DNA of 64,000 bases. Origin: Bradyrhizobiaceae bacterium Ga0074131. Its GTDB lineage: Bacteria; Pseudomonadota; Alphaproteobacteria; Rhizobiales; Xanthobacteraceae. The notes under the pieces were generated by a model. It made no database searches. It was not told the DNA's origin and was given only the letters and a program-made list of their open reading frames with translations. The stretch lies in assembly GCA_001464035.1 (NCBI GenBank), contig LNEC01000019.1, forward strand, positions 496,001 through 560,000. The letters are read 5' to 3'. Both the position numbers and the translations under genes were made by a program. How positions within the stretch are numbered: the stretch's first letter is position 1; every line of letters starts with the position of its first letter. Shown here piece after piece: positions 34,509-42,070 of this stretch.

Positions 34509-36743
34509 TCAGAACGTCGCGCCGGCTTTGACCATGTAGGTCCGGCCCGGCAGCGGATAGGCGCTGAACCGGCCGGGCGTGAACGAGCTCGCGATCGCGT
34601 AGTCGTAATACAGCGCGTTGAGCAGGTTGTTCGCGGAGAGCGACCAATAGAAGCGGTCATACTCACCGCTCAGCTTGAAATCGACCGTGGCGCTGGCGGG
34701 AATCCGGCGCTGGGTGTTGGCCTGGTCGTTGTCCATGAAACGCTCGCTCCAGGCCCGCACCGTCGCATCGGCGACGAGATATTTCTGCCAGATGTTCCAG
34801 CTCACGCCGCCGCTGGCCGTGTAGCGCGACACCAGCGGGACATCCATGCCGGCGAAGGCACCCTCGCGAAACACCGCCCGGGTATAGGCCATGCCGCCGC
34901 GCAGCAGCACGCTGTCGCTGACGCGCAGCGAGGCGCTGGTCTCCGAGCCGGAGCGGCGGGTCGGGTCGAGATTGACGTTGAAGAACAGCGCCGGAATGAA
35001 ATGGATCTCGTTGTCGAGGTCCATGTTGTAGATGCTGGATTGCAGCTGAAAGCCGCCCGACTTGATGCGGACGCCGCCCTCGATGTCGTGAGAGGTCTGG
35101 GTCTTCAACTGGAAGGTTCGTGGAATGGCATTGAAGAAGGGATCGAAGGCCGGGCCGGAGGATAATCTCTCATCGACGTTCGGGGTGCGAAACGCGCGTG
35201 CGGCACGTCCGAACACCGAGAACACATTGCCGAAGCGGTGTTCGAGGCCGATATGCAGGGCGTATTGGCCTTCCCGGCTATCCAGCGGGAGGTTTTGCGC
35301 GCTGCAGGTGAAGAAGACGGCGCAATTCGGATCGTTGTTGAGAAGGTCCCTGGCCTTCAACGTGGATTGTTGCAGGCGGCCGCCATAGGAGAAATCGGTC
35401 GTGGGTAGCAACCCGATGGTTTGTTGAAAGTAGCCGGCCAGTGTCTGCTGCTCCAGGTCATAGGTATGGATCGGCGGCCTGCCCTTGTCCGTCGGGCGTT
35501 CCTGGTGGAAGGTCGCGTCGTAAAAATCGATGCCGGTCAGAATGGCCGAGGGCATCCCGAAGATCACGTGCTTGATGCTCAGCCGCGGTGTGATCGACCA
35601 GGTCTGCAGGTGGGCGTCGACGTAGCTGTTGCCGAAGGCACTGAAGAACCCGGCCTGCTGCTTCTTGTCCCGCACGCCGCCGTCGACGATGAGATCGACG
35701 CCGTTCATCAGGGTCTTGGTGAAGCCGGCGGTGGCGGTGGCGCCCTGCTGGTTGCCGTAGTCGAGCGGTGTGCCGGTGCCCCTGCGGTTGGTGGCGAGTT
35801 CGTTGAGCCCGATCGACGGATCGACCAGCCGGCCGCCGGGAAAACCCAGCCTCTGATCGTCGCCGGACACGGTCAGAAACGCGGTGAGGCCGGGCGTGGT
35901 GTAGTTGAGATTGCCGACGCCGTTGCGCTGGGCGAGGGCGTTGTTGACGCGGTAGCCGTCGGATTTGATCCCGTTGCCGTAGAACGACGTCGACCACGGG
36001 CCGAAATTGGTCGCCGCCGAGACCGCAGCCATGCGCGCGTTGAAAGAACCGACGCCGGCTTCGGCGCGCATTGCGACCGGCGGGCCGCCGACGCCGTTCT
36101 TCAGCACCATGTTGATGACGCCGCCGACGGCATTGTCGCCGTACAGCACCGCGCCGCTGTTGCCGCGGATGATCTCGATGCGCTCGATCGAATGGCGCGG
36201 GATGGTCGAGAAATCGACCCCGGCCATATCGATGTCGTTGAGCCTGCGGCCGTTGATCAGCACCAGGGTGTTGGAGGTCGCAAAAGCGCCGAACCCCCTG
36301 AGGTCCACGCTGGTCTTCACGCCGTTGACGCCGCCAAACAGGCTGGTCAGTTGCACGCCGGGCGTCTGCGCGATGATTTCCTGGACGGTTTGCGCCGGGG
36401 AGCGGGCGATATCCTCCGCGGTGATCACCGACGTCGATGCGCCGACGATACCACTGAACTGACGAACGGCCGTAGCGCCAGTAGCGGCTGCGCCGCCGGC
36501 GTGTGCCGCACTCCGCCGGCTGGTTGGCGCCGGCACCACGCGGTGCGAACCGTGTTCCTGGTCGGTTTTCGGCTTCGCGCGGGTGCGGTTTTGGTCAGGC
36601 GAGTTGATTTCGATCGGCGGCAGCGCATTGGCGACTTGCTGCGCCCTTGCAGTTGAAACGCCGAAATACAGAACGGGTACAACGAAAGTGGAGGCAAGCA
36701 GATAGCTGCGACGCCGCGGTGCGGCTGTGCGGATGGAAGACAT
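34509..36743 (-). CDS. TonB-dependent outer-membrane receptor, probably for cobalamin
   Basis: A 744-residue outer-membrane protein. The ATG at 36743 is preceded by GAGG about 7 bp away; an upstream ATG lacks this. The signal peptide ends near STARAQ. A plug domain follows (STSVITAEDIARSPAQTVQEIIAQTPGVQL, DLRGFGAFATSNTLVLINGRRLNDID, IERIEIIRGNSGAVLYGDNAVGGVINMV), then the 22-strand barrel. It ends in an aromatic residue (VKAGATF), as needed for Bam insertion. Its leader carries a cobalamin riboswitch and a B12-type ABC importer lies on the divergent strand, so cobalamin or a corrinoid is the likely ligand. It is longer than Escherichia BtuB (~600 residues). Confidence 0.88.
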   Translation of the reverse strand: MSSIRTAAPRRRSYLLASTFVVPVLYFGVSTARAQQVANALPPIEINSPDQNRTRAKPKTDQEHGSHRVVPAPTSRRSAAHAGGAAATGATAVRQFSGIVGASTSVITAEDIARSPAQTVQEIIAQTPGVQLTSLFGGVNGVKTSVDLRGFGAFATSNTLVLINGRRLNDIDMAGVDFSTIPRHSIERIEIIRGNSGAVLYGDNAVGGVINMVLKNGVGGPPVAMRAEAGVGSFNARMAAVSAATNFGPWSTSFYGNGIKSDGYRVNNALAQRNGVGNLNYTTPGLTAFLTVSGDDQRLGFPGGRLVDPSIGLNELATNRRGTGTPLDYGNQQGATATAGFTKTLMNGVDLIVDGGVRDKKQQAGFFSAFGNSYVDAHLQTWSITPRLSIKHVIFGMPSAILTGIDFYDATFHQERPTDKGRPPIHTYDLEQQTLAGYFQQTIGLLPTTDFSYGGRLQQSTLKARDLLNNDPNCAVFFTCSAQNLPLDSREGQYALHIGLEHRFGNVFSVFGRAARAFRTPNVDERLSSGPAFDPFFNAIPRTFQLKTQTSHDIEGGVRIKSGGFQLQSSIYNMDLDNEIHFIPALFFNVNLDPTRRSGSETSASLRVSDSVLLRGGMAYTRAVFREGAFAGMDVPLVSRYTASGGVSWNIWQKYLVADATVRAWSERFMDNDQANTQRRIPASATVDFKLSGEYDRFYWSLSANNLLNALYYDYAIASSFTPGRFSAYPLPGRTYMVKAGATF

Positions 36744-36872
36744 GGTTGGACCTCGGTATGACGTCAGTGGCACGTCACAGCGAACCAAGTCTCACCATCG
36801 TGCTCGCGCACCCCTGGTGAAGCCAATGTCTGTACTCCCCGACCGACATCTTCGCGTGTGACCACGGCTGAC

Positions 36873-37050
36873 GGCAGGTCTCCTGGCTCGCGGGTCGATA
36901 CCTTGCGTCGCCTTCCCAGGACCGAGATTCCCAGTGGCCTATGACGAAAGATTCACCGCTTACAGTTGCGGGGGCAGCCGCGGCATTGGGGAAGTTTCCC
37001 CGCACCGCATTCCCTTTTGATCCCCAAGCAGGGAACCGTCGGCTATTAGG
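36873..37050 (-). promoter_or_regulatory. Cobalamin (AdoCbl) riboswitch
   Basis: Read on the minus strand, the leader of the TonB receptor contains the hallmarks of a cobalamin riboswitch. The B12 box AGCCAGGAGACCTGCC (36873-36888) matches the canonical consensus. GCCCCCGCAACTGTAAGCGG, about 70 nt upstream, is the second signature. The 5' elements GGTTCCC and AAGGGAATGCGGTG form the start of the fold. The box lies 130 nt before the receptor start codon, enough for an expression platform controlling translation or termination. High cobalamin should switch the receptor off. The outer boundary is approximate. Confidence 0.93.
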
Positions 37051-37193
37051 GTAGAAGTTTGTCAAACTCGGAGTCAATCCCTTGACGGGGATGCCGGCGC
37101 CCTGGACGGGACGAGTGCGCCATTTTTGCCGCATGAGCTCCGCTGTCTCGCTGAATCATGTATCAGGACAGCCAGGTGCCTGAGGGATTGTCG

Positions 37194-38237
37194 ATGAGCG
37201 TCGGGAACGTCGTGATGACAGCGGATATCGGGGCCGGGCGACGTGTCGGTGTGACGACAGCGCTGGTCGCACTCGTGCTGCTGCTGGTGTTGATCTCGCT
37301 CGGCATCGGTCCGGTGCGGTTGTTGCCGCTGACCGTGATCGAGGCGCTGGTCGGCGGCGGCAGCGACGTGTCCCAAGTGATCGTACGCGAAATCCGGCTG
37401 CCGCGCACCATTCTGGGATTTGCCATCGGCGCGATCCTCGGGCTGTCGGGTGCGGCGCTGCAGGGGCTGCTGCGCAATCCGCTGGCGTCGCCGTCGCTGT
37501 TCGGCGCGCCGCAATCGGCCGCGTTTGGCGCGGTGCTGGTGATCGCGCTCGGGCTTGCCGATGTGCGGTCCTTCGCGCTGCCGGTCGCGGCTATCGCGAT
37601 GGCCTTTGCTTCGGTGTTCGTACTGCTCGCGATCGCCGGCCGCAATGCGGGGCTGTTGATTCTTATTCTGGCCGGCCTCGCGATCTCGAGCCTTGCGGGG
37701 GCGGCCACCGCGCTGGTGATGAATCTATCCAGCAATCCGTTCGTGGTGCTGGAAATCGCTTTCTGGCTGCTCGGCTCGCTGGAGGATCGCAGCTTCCGCC
37801 ACGTCATGCTGGCACTGCCGTTCATCGTCGCGGGCGCGGTCATACTGTGGAGCCAGCGCCACGCCTTCCGCGCGCTCAGCCTCGGCGAGGAGACCGCGCA
37901 AAGCCTCGGCGTCGATGTCGGCCGCCTGCGGCTGGTGGTGATCGTGGGCACAGCGCTCGGCGTCGGCGGCGCGGTCGCGGTGACCGGCACCATCGGCTTC
38001 ATCGGCCTGGTGGCGCCGCATCTGATGCGGCCCCTGATCGGCCACGATCCGGCGCGGCTGCTGGTGCCGAGCGCGCTGACCGGAGCTGCGTTGCTGTTGG
38101 CCGCCGATATCGCGGTGCGCATCATTCCGTCGACCAGCGACATCAAGGTCGGCGTGCTGACCTCGATCATCGGGGTGCCGTTCTTCCTCTATCTGATCAT
38201 GCGCGAGCGTCGCGCGCTTGGCGGAGGCGTGGCATGA
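37194..38237 (+). CDS. FecCD-type ABC permease, cobalamin uptake (BtuC-like)
   Basis: A 347-residue permease with about ten membrane helices of the FecCD/BtuC family (REIRLPRTILGFAIGAILGLSGAALQGLLRNPLASPSLFGAPQSAAFGAV, TGTIGFIGLVAPHLMRPLIGHDPARLLVPSALTGA). The first helix is VALVLLLVLISLGIGPV. I chose ATG 37194, preceded by GAGGGA with 6-bp spacing, rather than the in-frame ATG 37158. It is the first gene of a permease-ATPase-binding-protein operon, divergent from the riboswitch-controlled receptor. Members of this family import iron-siderophores, haem or cobalamin; the neighbouring B12 riboswitch favours cobalamin. Confidence 0.9.
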   Translation: MSVGNVVMTADIGAGRRVGVTTALVALVLLLVLISLGIGPVRLLPLTVIEALVGGGSDVSQVIVREIRLPRTILGFAIGAILGLSGAALQGLLRNPLASPSLFGAPQSAAFGAVLVIALGLADVRSFALPVAAIAMAFASVFVLLAIAGRNAGLLILILAGLAISSLAGAATALVMNLSSNPFVVLEIAFWLLGSLEDRSFRHVMLALPFIVAGAVILWSQRHAFRALSLGEETAQSLGVDVGRLRLVVIVGTALGVGGAVAVTGTIGFIGLVAPHLMRPLIGHDPARLLVPSALTGAALLLAADIAVRIIPSTSDIKVGVLTSIIGVPFFLYLIMRERRALGGGVA

Positions 38238-39016
38238 GCGAAGCCGCCTTCCTCGTGGCGCAGAATTTGAACGTCAGACTGGCCGGCCGTGCCGTGCTGA
38301 ACGACATCTCGCTGTCGCTGGCTTCGGGGCATCTGGTCGCGCTGGTGGGGCCAAACGGCGCCGGCAAGACCACGTTGCTGCGCGCGCTGGCGGGGCTGTT
38401 GCCGTCGGACGGCGTCATCCATGCCGGCGGCCAAGCGCTGTCGGCGCTCTCGCTGCGCGAGCGTGCGCGGCGCTTTGCGTATCTGCCGCAGGGCCACGTG
38501 GTGCACTGGCCGCTGCCGGCGCGCGATATCGTGGCGCTCGGCCGCTATCCGCATGGCGCGACCGACCCGGCGCGCCTGTCGCCGGAGGACTCTGAGGCCG
38601 TGCTGCGGGCGATGCAGGCGACCGACGTGGTGGAATTTTCCGATCGCCGCGTCACCGAGCTCTCCGGCGGCGAGCGCAGCCGGGTGGCGCTGGCGCGCGT
38701 GCTCGCGGTGGAAGCGCCGGTGATCCTGGCCGACGAGCCGACCGCCTCGCTCGATCCGCGCTACCAGCTCGACGTCATGAAAAGCCTGCGCGCCACCGCC
38801 GATCAGGGCGTGCTGGTGATCGTGGTGACGCACGACCTCGGCCTCGCCGCGCGCTTCGCCGATACCGTTCTGGTGCTGTCCGAAGGCCGTCTCGTCGCGC
38901 AGGGCGCGCCTGCCGCGGCGCTGTCGGAGCGGGTGATGGCGGATGTGTTCCGGATCAGCGCCTATCGCGCGGAATTCGAGCGCGCGGCGGTGATCGTGCC
39001 CTGGGCGGAAATCTGA
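38234..39016 (+). CDS. ABC transporter ATPase, cobalamin uptake (BtuD-like)
   Basis: A 260-residue nucleotide-binding subunit. Walker A is GPNGAGKTT, the signature LSGGERSRVALARVLA, Walker B VILADEPTASLD and the switch His is in VVTHDLGLAARF. The YLPQGHVVHWPL Q-loop region and ALGRYPHG are typical of FepC/BtuD-like ATPases. It overlaps the permease gene by ATGA and the binding-protein gene by one base, so all three are translated together. It powers uptake through the BtuC-like permease. Confidence 0.92.
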   Translation: MSEAAFLVAQNLNVRLAGRAVLNDISLSLASGHLVALVGPNGAGKTTLLRALAGLLPSDGVIHAGGQALSALSLRERARRFAYLPQGHVVHWPLPARDIVALGRYPHGATDPARLSPEDSEAVLRAMQATDVVEFSDRRVTELSGGERSRVALARVLAVEAPVILADEPTASLDPRYQLDVMKSLRATADQGVLVIVVTHDLGLAARFADTVLVLSEGRLVAQGAPAAALSERVMADVFRISAYRAEFERAAVIVPWAEI

Positions 39017-39852
39017 TGCGCCGCCGTTTCGCAACGATTGCGGTGGCGGCGCTCGTGATCGGCAGCGCATCTTCGGCATCCGTATCGGCAGCGCCATTGC
39101 CGCGTATCGTCTCGATGAATGTCTGCACCGACCAGGTGCTGCTGACGCTGGCCGATCCCGAGCAGATCCTCGGCCTCAGCCGGTTTTCCCGCGACGCCTG
39201 GGTGGCCGGCGACGTCAGGCGCTATCCGACGCTGTCGGGCGGCGCCGAGGATGTGTTGGTGCTCAAGCCCGACGTGGTCGTCGCCAGCCTGTACGACAAG
39301 CGCTCGACCCGGGAGCTGTTGAAAGCCAACGGACTGCGTCTTGCCGAACTCGCGGTGCCGCGGACGCTCGACGAAGTGAAAGGCCAGATTCGCGAACTGG
39401 GCGACATCGCCGGTCATCCCGACCGCGCGGCGCGGGAGATCGCCAAGCTCGACGCGGCACTGGCGCGGGCGCGCCAGGCGGTGGCCGCAAAACGCTACCG
39501 GGTGCTGCCGCTGTCGCGGCGCGGCTGGGTCGCGGGCAGTGACAGTTTTGTCGGTTCGCTGCTGGCGGAAACCGGGTTGTTCAGCGCCGCCGGCGATCTC
39601 GGCCTTGCCTTCGGGGGATTTGCCTCCCTCGAGTCGATCGTGAATGCAAAACCCGATCTGCTGCTGGTGTCGCAGGCCGGAGACCTTGCGCGCGACGATG
39701 GCCAGGCGTTTCTGCTGCACCCGGCGCTGGAGCGATTCTATCCGACCGCGAAACGCATCGTGATTCCGGAACGGCTGACCGAATGCGGCGGCGTGATGCT
39801 GGCGGAGGCGCTCGACGTGCTGGTGAAAGAGCTGGAGCGGGTGGGGCGGTGA
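39016..39852 (+). CDS. Periplasmic helical-backbone binding protein, cobalamin uptake (BtuF-like)
   Basis: A 278-residue type III periplasmic binding protein. The signal peptide is MRRRFATIAVAALVIGSASSA..SAAP. The mature protein begins PRIVSMNVCTDQVLLTLADPEQILGLSRFSRD, a pattern seen in BtuF-like proteins. It contains DVLVLKPDVVVASLYDKRSTRELL and PDLLLVSQAGD. It would deliver cobalamin from the outer-membrane receptor to the BtuC/BtuD-like unit encoded just upstream (start overlaps the ATPase stop by one base, TGATG). Other corrinoids or haem cannot be ruled out from sequence alone. Confidence 0.88.
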   Translation: MRRRFATIAVAALVIGSASSASVSAAPLPRIVSMNVCTDQVLLTLADPEQILGLSRFSRDAWVAGDVRRYPTLSGGAEDVLVLKPDVVVASLYDKRSTRELLKANGLRLAELAVPRTLDEVKGQIRELGDIAGHPDRAAREIAKLDAALARARQAVAAKRYRVLPLSRRGWVAGSDSFVGSLLAETGLFSAAGDLGLAFGGFASLESIVNAKPDLLLVSQAGDLARDDGQAFLLHPALERFYPTAKRIVIPERLTECGGVMLAEALDVLVKELERVGR

Positions 39853-39854
39853 TC

Positions 39855-39876
39855 CAATCCTCAACATGAGGGATTG
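39855..39876. terminator. Small hairpin between convergent operons
   Basis: CAATCCTCA and TGAGGGATTG pair around ACA with one bulged base, starting 3 bp after the BtuF-like stop codon and before the convergent ETHE1-rhodanese gene end at 39909. It may help to end one or both transcripts. No T-run follows, so the call is weak. Confidence 0.3.
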
Positions 39877-39908
39877 ATGTGTGCGGCCCGAGAAGCGACG
39901 AGGAGAAA

Positions 39909-40949
39909 TTACCCCGTCGCCACCGGCCCGCCGGCCTTCTTCCACGCATCCATGCCGCCGGCGATATGCGCGGTGTTGGCGAGGCCGGCCTCCTTGGCCG
40001 CCGTCACCGCCATCGCCGAGCGCTCGCCGTAGGCGCAGAAGAACACGATGCGGCGTCCGGTCGCCGCCGCCACCTCGCGCAGCATGCCGCCGGGCCTCAG
40101 GGCATCGGCGATGGCGGGATAGGGCGCGTGCAGCGCCCCCGGCAGCGTGCCGTGCTTCGAGCGCTCGCTGCTCTCGCGAAGATCGACCAGCAGGATGTCG
40201 GGCCGGCCGAGGCTGTCGATGCCTTCGCGCGCGGTGAGCGACTGCCCCTGCCGGGCCAGATCGTCCTGATGCAGGCCGACATGCATGTTGGCCGGCACCG
40301 CCACGTCCATCATTTTCGGATTCGGCAATTTCAGATTCGCCATCAACTCGACATATTCGTCGACCGAGCGCACCTGCAGCCGCGGATTGAACCGCTTCTC
40401 CTCGCCGATGGTGGAAACGGTGTCGCCTTTGTAGTCGTGCGCCGGGAAAACCAGGGTCTCGTCCGGCAGTTTCAGCAGCCGGTTGAAGATCGAATCATAC
40501 TGCGCCCGCGCGCTGCCGTTCTGGAAATCGGTGCGGCCGGTGCCGCGGATCAGCAGGGTATCACCGGTGAATACCCGGTCGCCCATCAAATAGCTGTAGG
40601 AATCGTCGGTGTGCCCGGGCGTGTACATCACGTCGAGGCTGAGGCCCTCGATCGTTACCTTGTCGCCGTCTCCGACCCGCATCGCCACGACGTCGGCCTT
40701 GCTCTGCTCGCCCATGATGGTGACGCAGTGGGTGCGGTCGCGCAGCTCGCCGAGCCCGGTGATATGGTCGGCGTGCAGATGGGTGTCGACCGCCTTGACC
40801 AGTCGCAGATCGAGCTCGCGCAGCAGCTGGCAGTAGCGGTCGACCTTCTCCAATACGGGATCGAGGATCAGCGCCTCGCCGCCGGCGCGGCTGGCCAGGA
40901 GATAGCTGTAGGTTCCGGAAACACTGTCGAACAACTGGCGAAAGATCAT
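39909..40949 (-). CDS. Persulfide dioxygenase-rhodanese fusion (ETHE1-like)
   Basis: A 346-residue fusion. Residues ~1-240 form a metallo-beta-lactamase-fold persulfide dioxygenase: DTHLHADHITG (His57, His59, Asp61, His62), His113 in YTPGHTDDSYSY and an Asp in GDTLLIRGTGRTDF. Residues ~255-346 form a rhodanese domain with the active-site loop CAYGERS (Cys305). ETHE1-type enzymes oxidise glutathione persulfide to sulfite; the rhodanese then can make or use thiosulfate. The gene lies downstream of the sox cluster on the same strand, so sulfite or thiosulfate could be passed to the Sox system. It appears cytoplasmic, with no signal peptide. Confidence 0.9.
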   Translation of the reverse strand: MIFRQLFDSVSGTYSYLLASRAGGEALILDPVLEKVDRYCQLLRELDLRLVKAVDTHLHADHITGLGELRDRTHCVTIMGEQSKADVVAMRVGDGDKVTIEGLSLDVMYTPGHTDDSYSYLMGDRVFTGDTLLIRGTGRTDFQNGSARAQYDSIFNRLLKLPDETLVFPAHDYKGDTVSTIGEEKRFNPRLQVRSVDEYVELMANLKLPNPKMMDVAVPANMHVGLHQDDLARQGQSLTAREGIDSLGRPDILLVDLRESSERSKHGTLPGALHAPYPAIADALRPGGMLREVAAATGRRIVFFCAYGERSAMAVTAAKEAGLANTAHIAGGMDAWKKAGGPVATG

Positions 40950-40988
40950 GGCCGCTCGCTGCCGTCTTGATTTGGATTTGCGATCATA

Positions 40989-41486
40989 TCAGAAATCCAG
41001 CCTGTCCCTGATGGCGTCGATTCCTGCCTTGGCGCATTCGTCGTCCTTGTCGCCGCCGGGCGCGCCGGAGACGCCGATGCCGCCGACCAGCGCGCCGGCG
41101 GCCTCGATCATCAGACCGCCGCCGAGCATCGAGACCCGCGGCAGCCGGGCCAGGCCGGGATCCAGCTGGCCTGATCTGATCGACTTCGAAAGATCCGTGG
41201 TGGCGGCGCGAAAACTCAGCGCGGTATAGGCCTTGGCTACCGCGGTGTCGGGCGCGGGCAGGCCGGCGAAGCGGTCGCGCAGCATCACCTGCGGTTGGCC
41301 GAAGCGATCCACCACCGCGACCGCGACCTGAAATCCGTTGTCCCGGCATTTTTTCAGGGCAGCCTGCGCCGCCTCGAGCGCCACTTCCGGCGACAGCGAT
41401 TTGTAGATCACGAGCGCGTCGTCCCCCGCCGCGGCAGGCGCCGCGCCCAGCGCCAGTGCGCAAGCGATGATCAGGGGGATTCGCAT
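40989..41486 (-). CDS. GlcG/HbpS-family haem-binding-like protein, exported
   Basis: A 165-residue protein with a signal peptide (MRIPLIIACALALGAAPAAAG). The mature part is a GlcG/HbpS domain (LEAAQAALKKCRDNGFQVAVAVVDRFGQPQVMLRDRFAGLPAPDTAVAKAYTALSF, GGGLMIEAAGALVGGIGVSGAPGGDKDDECAKAGI). I used ATG 41486, with AAGGA about 8 bp upstream, instead of a longer frame running into a repeat element. Such proteins bind haem or small redox cofactors and occur in sox loci. Its role here, possibly haem supply to the periplasmic Sox cytochromes, is inferred from position. Confidence 0.8.
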   Translation of the reverse strand: MRIPLIIACALALGAAPAAAGDDALVIYKSLSPEVALEAAQAALKKCRDNGFQVAVAVVDRFGQPQVMLRDRFAGLPAPDTAVAKAYTALSFRAATTDLSKSIRSGQLDPGLARLPRVSMLGGGLMIEAAGALVGGIGVSGAPGGDKDDECAKAGIDAIRDRLDF

Positions 41487-41510
41487 CCGCGGTCCTTCAG
41501 GTCTGTAAAT

Positions 41511-41586
41511 CGTCATGGCCAGCGCAGCGACGTAATCCATGGCGCAACAAGAAAAAAGGCTGGCTTCGCTGCGCTCGCAATGATGG
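41511..41586. repeat. REP-like palindromic element within the sox locus
   Basis: The element runs from CGTCATGGCCAGCGCAGCGA to CTTCGCTGCGCTCGCAATGATGG. Its ends can pair as an imperfect CGTCAT...ATGATGG palindrome, with matching GCGCAGCGA/TTCGCTGCGC segments. It resembles the common CGTCATTGCGAGCG...CGCTCGCAATGACG dispersed element of Bradyrhizobium-like genomes in degenerate form. It splits the DsrE-like gene from the haem-binding gene. Confidence 0.6.
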
Positions 41587-41593
41587 TGTGAAT

Positions 41594-42070
41594 TCATGGC
41601 TTCACCAACGTAAACCCGGTTTCGGTCAGCGACAGGATATGCGCGACGCCGACCTGCACCGGGGTCGCGACCGAGATGAATTCCGGCCGCTTGCCGCTGT
41701 CGCGCCCGATGCTGTCGACGGTATTCAGGCAGATATCGAAGCGCACGCCCTGCGCGACCAGGCTTTCGATTCGCTGGCGATGGCTGTTGCCGGGGAACAG
41801 CAACTCGATGCCGGGACCGAACGTTACCACTTCGATCGCGACCTTGTCGGGATCGTAGAATTTCAGCAGGTTATTGGCGACGCTGATGACGAGGCCCTGT
41901 TTCTTAGGGTCGTTGTCCGACAGCTGCAGCACGATGCGGTGTTCGGCGAACGGCTTGCCCGGCAGCGGCGCCGGCTCCGCGGCAGCGGCGGCCGTCGTCA
42001 TCCACGCCGCGGCAGCGGCGCTGCCGAGGGTGCGAAGCATCGATCGTCGATTGGCCCGGAGGTTTGTCAT
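41594..42070 (-). CDS. DsrE-family protein, exported, sox-associated
   Basis: A 158-residue protein with an N-terminal export signal containing a twin-arginine (NLRANRRSMLRTLG...AAAAA). The mature part is a DsrE/TusD-like fold (HRIVLQLSDNDPKKQGLVISVANNLLKFYDPDKVAIEVVTFGPGIELL) with Cys114 in FDICLNTVDSIG as candidate sulfur carrier. The start codon overlaps the soxB stop codon (ATGA), so it is tightly coupled to soxB. DsrE proteins carry persulfide sulfur; a periplasmic member could shuttle sulfane sulfur to or from SoxYZ. That role is inferred. Confidence 0.82.
   Translation of the reverse strand: MTNLRANRRSMLRTLGSAAAAAWMTTAAAAAEPAPLPGKPFAEHRIVLQLSDNDPKKQGLVISVANNLLKFYDPDKVAIEVVTFGPGIELLFPGNSHRQRIESLVAQGVRFDICLNTVDSIGRDSGKRPEFISVATPVQVGVAHILSLTETGFTLVKP

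Noticed and set aside
36775..37134. A 119-codon frame across the receptor leader
   Set aside because: It covers the cobalamin riboswitch, whose conserved boxes explain the sequence.
41487..41597. Longer N terminus for the GlcG/HbpS-like gene
   Set aside because: The extra residues come from a REP-like element and would bury the clear signal peptide.
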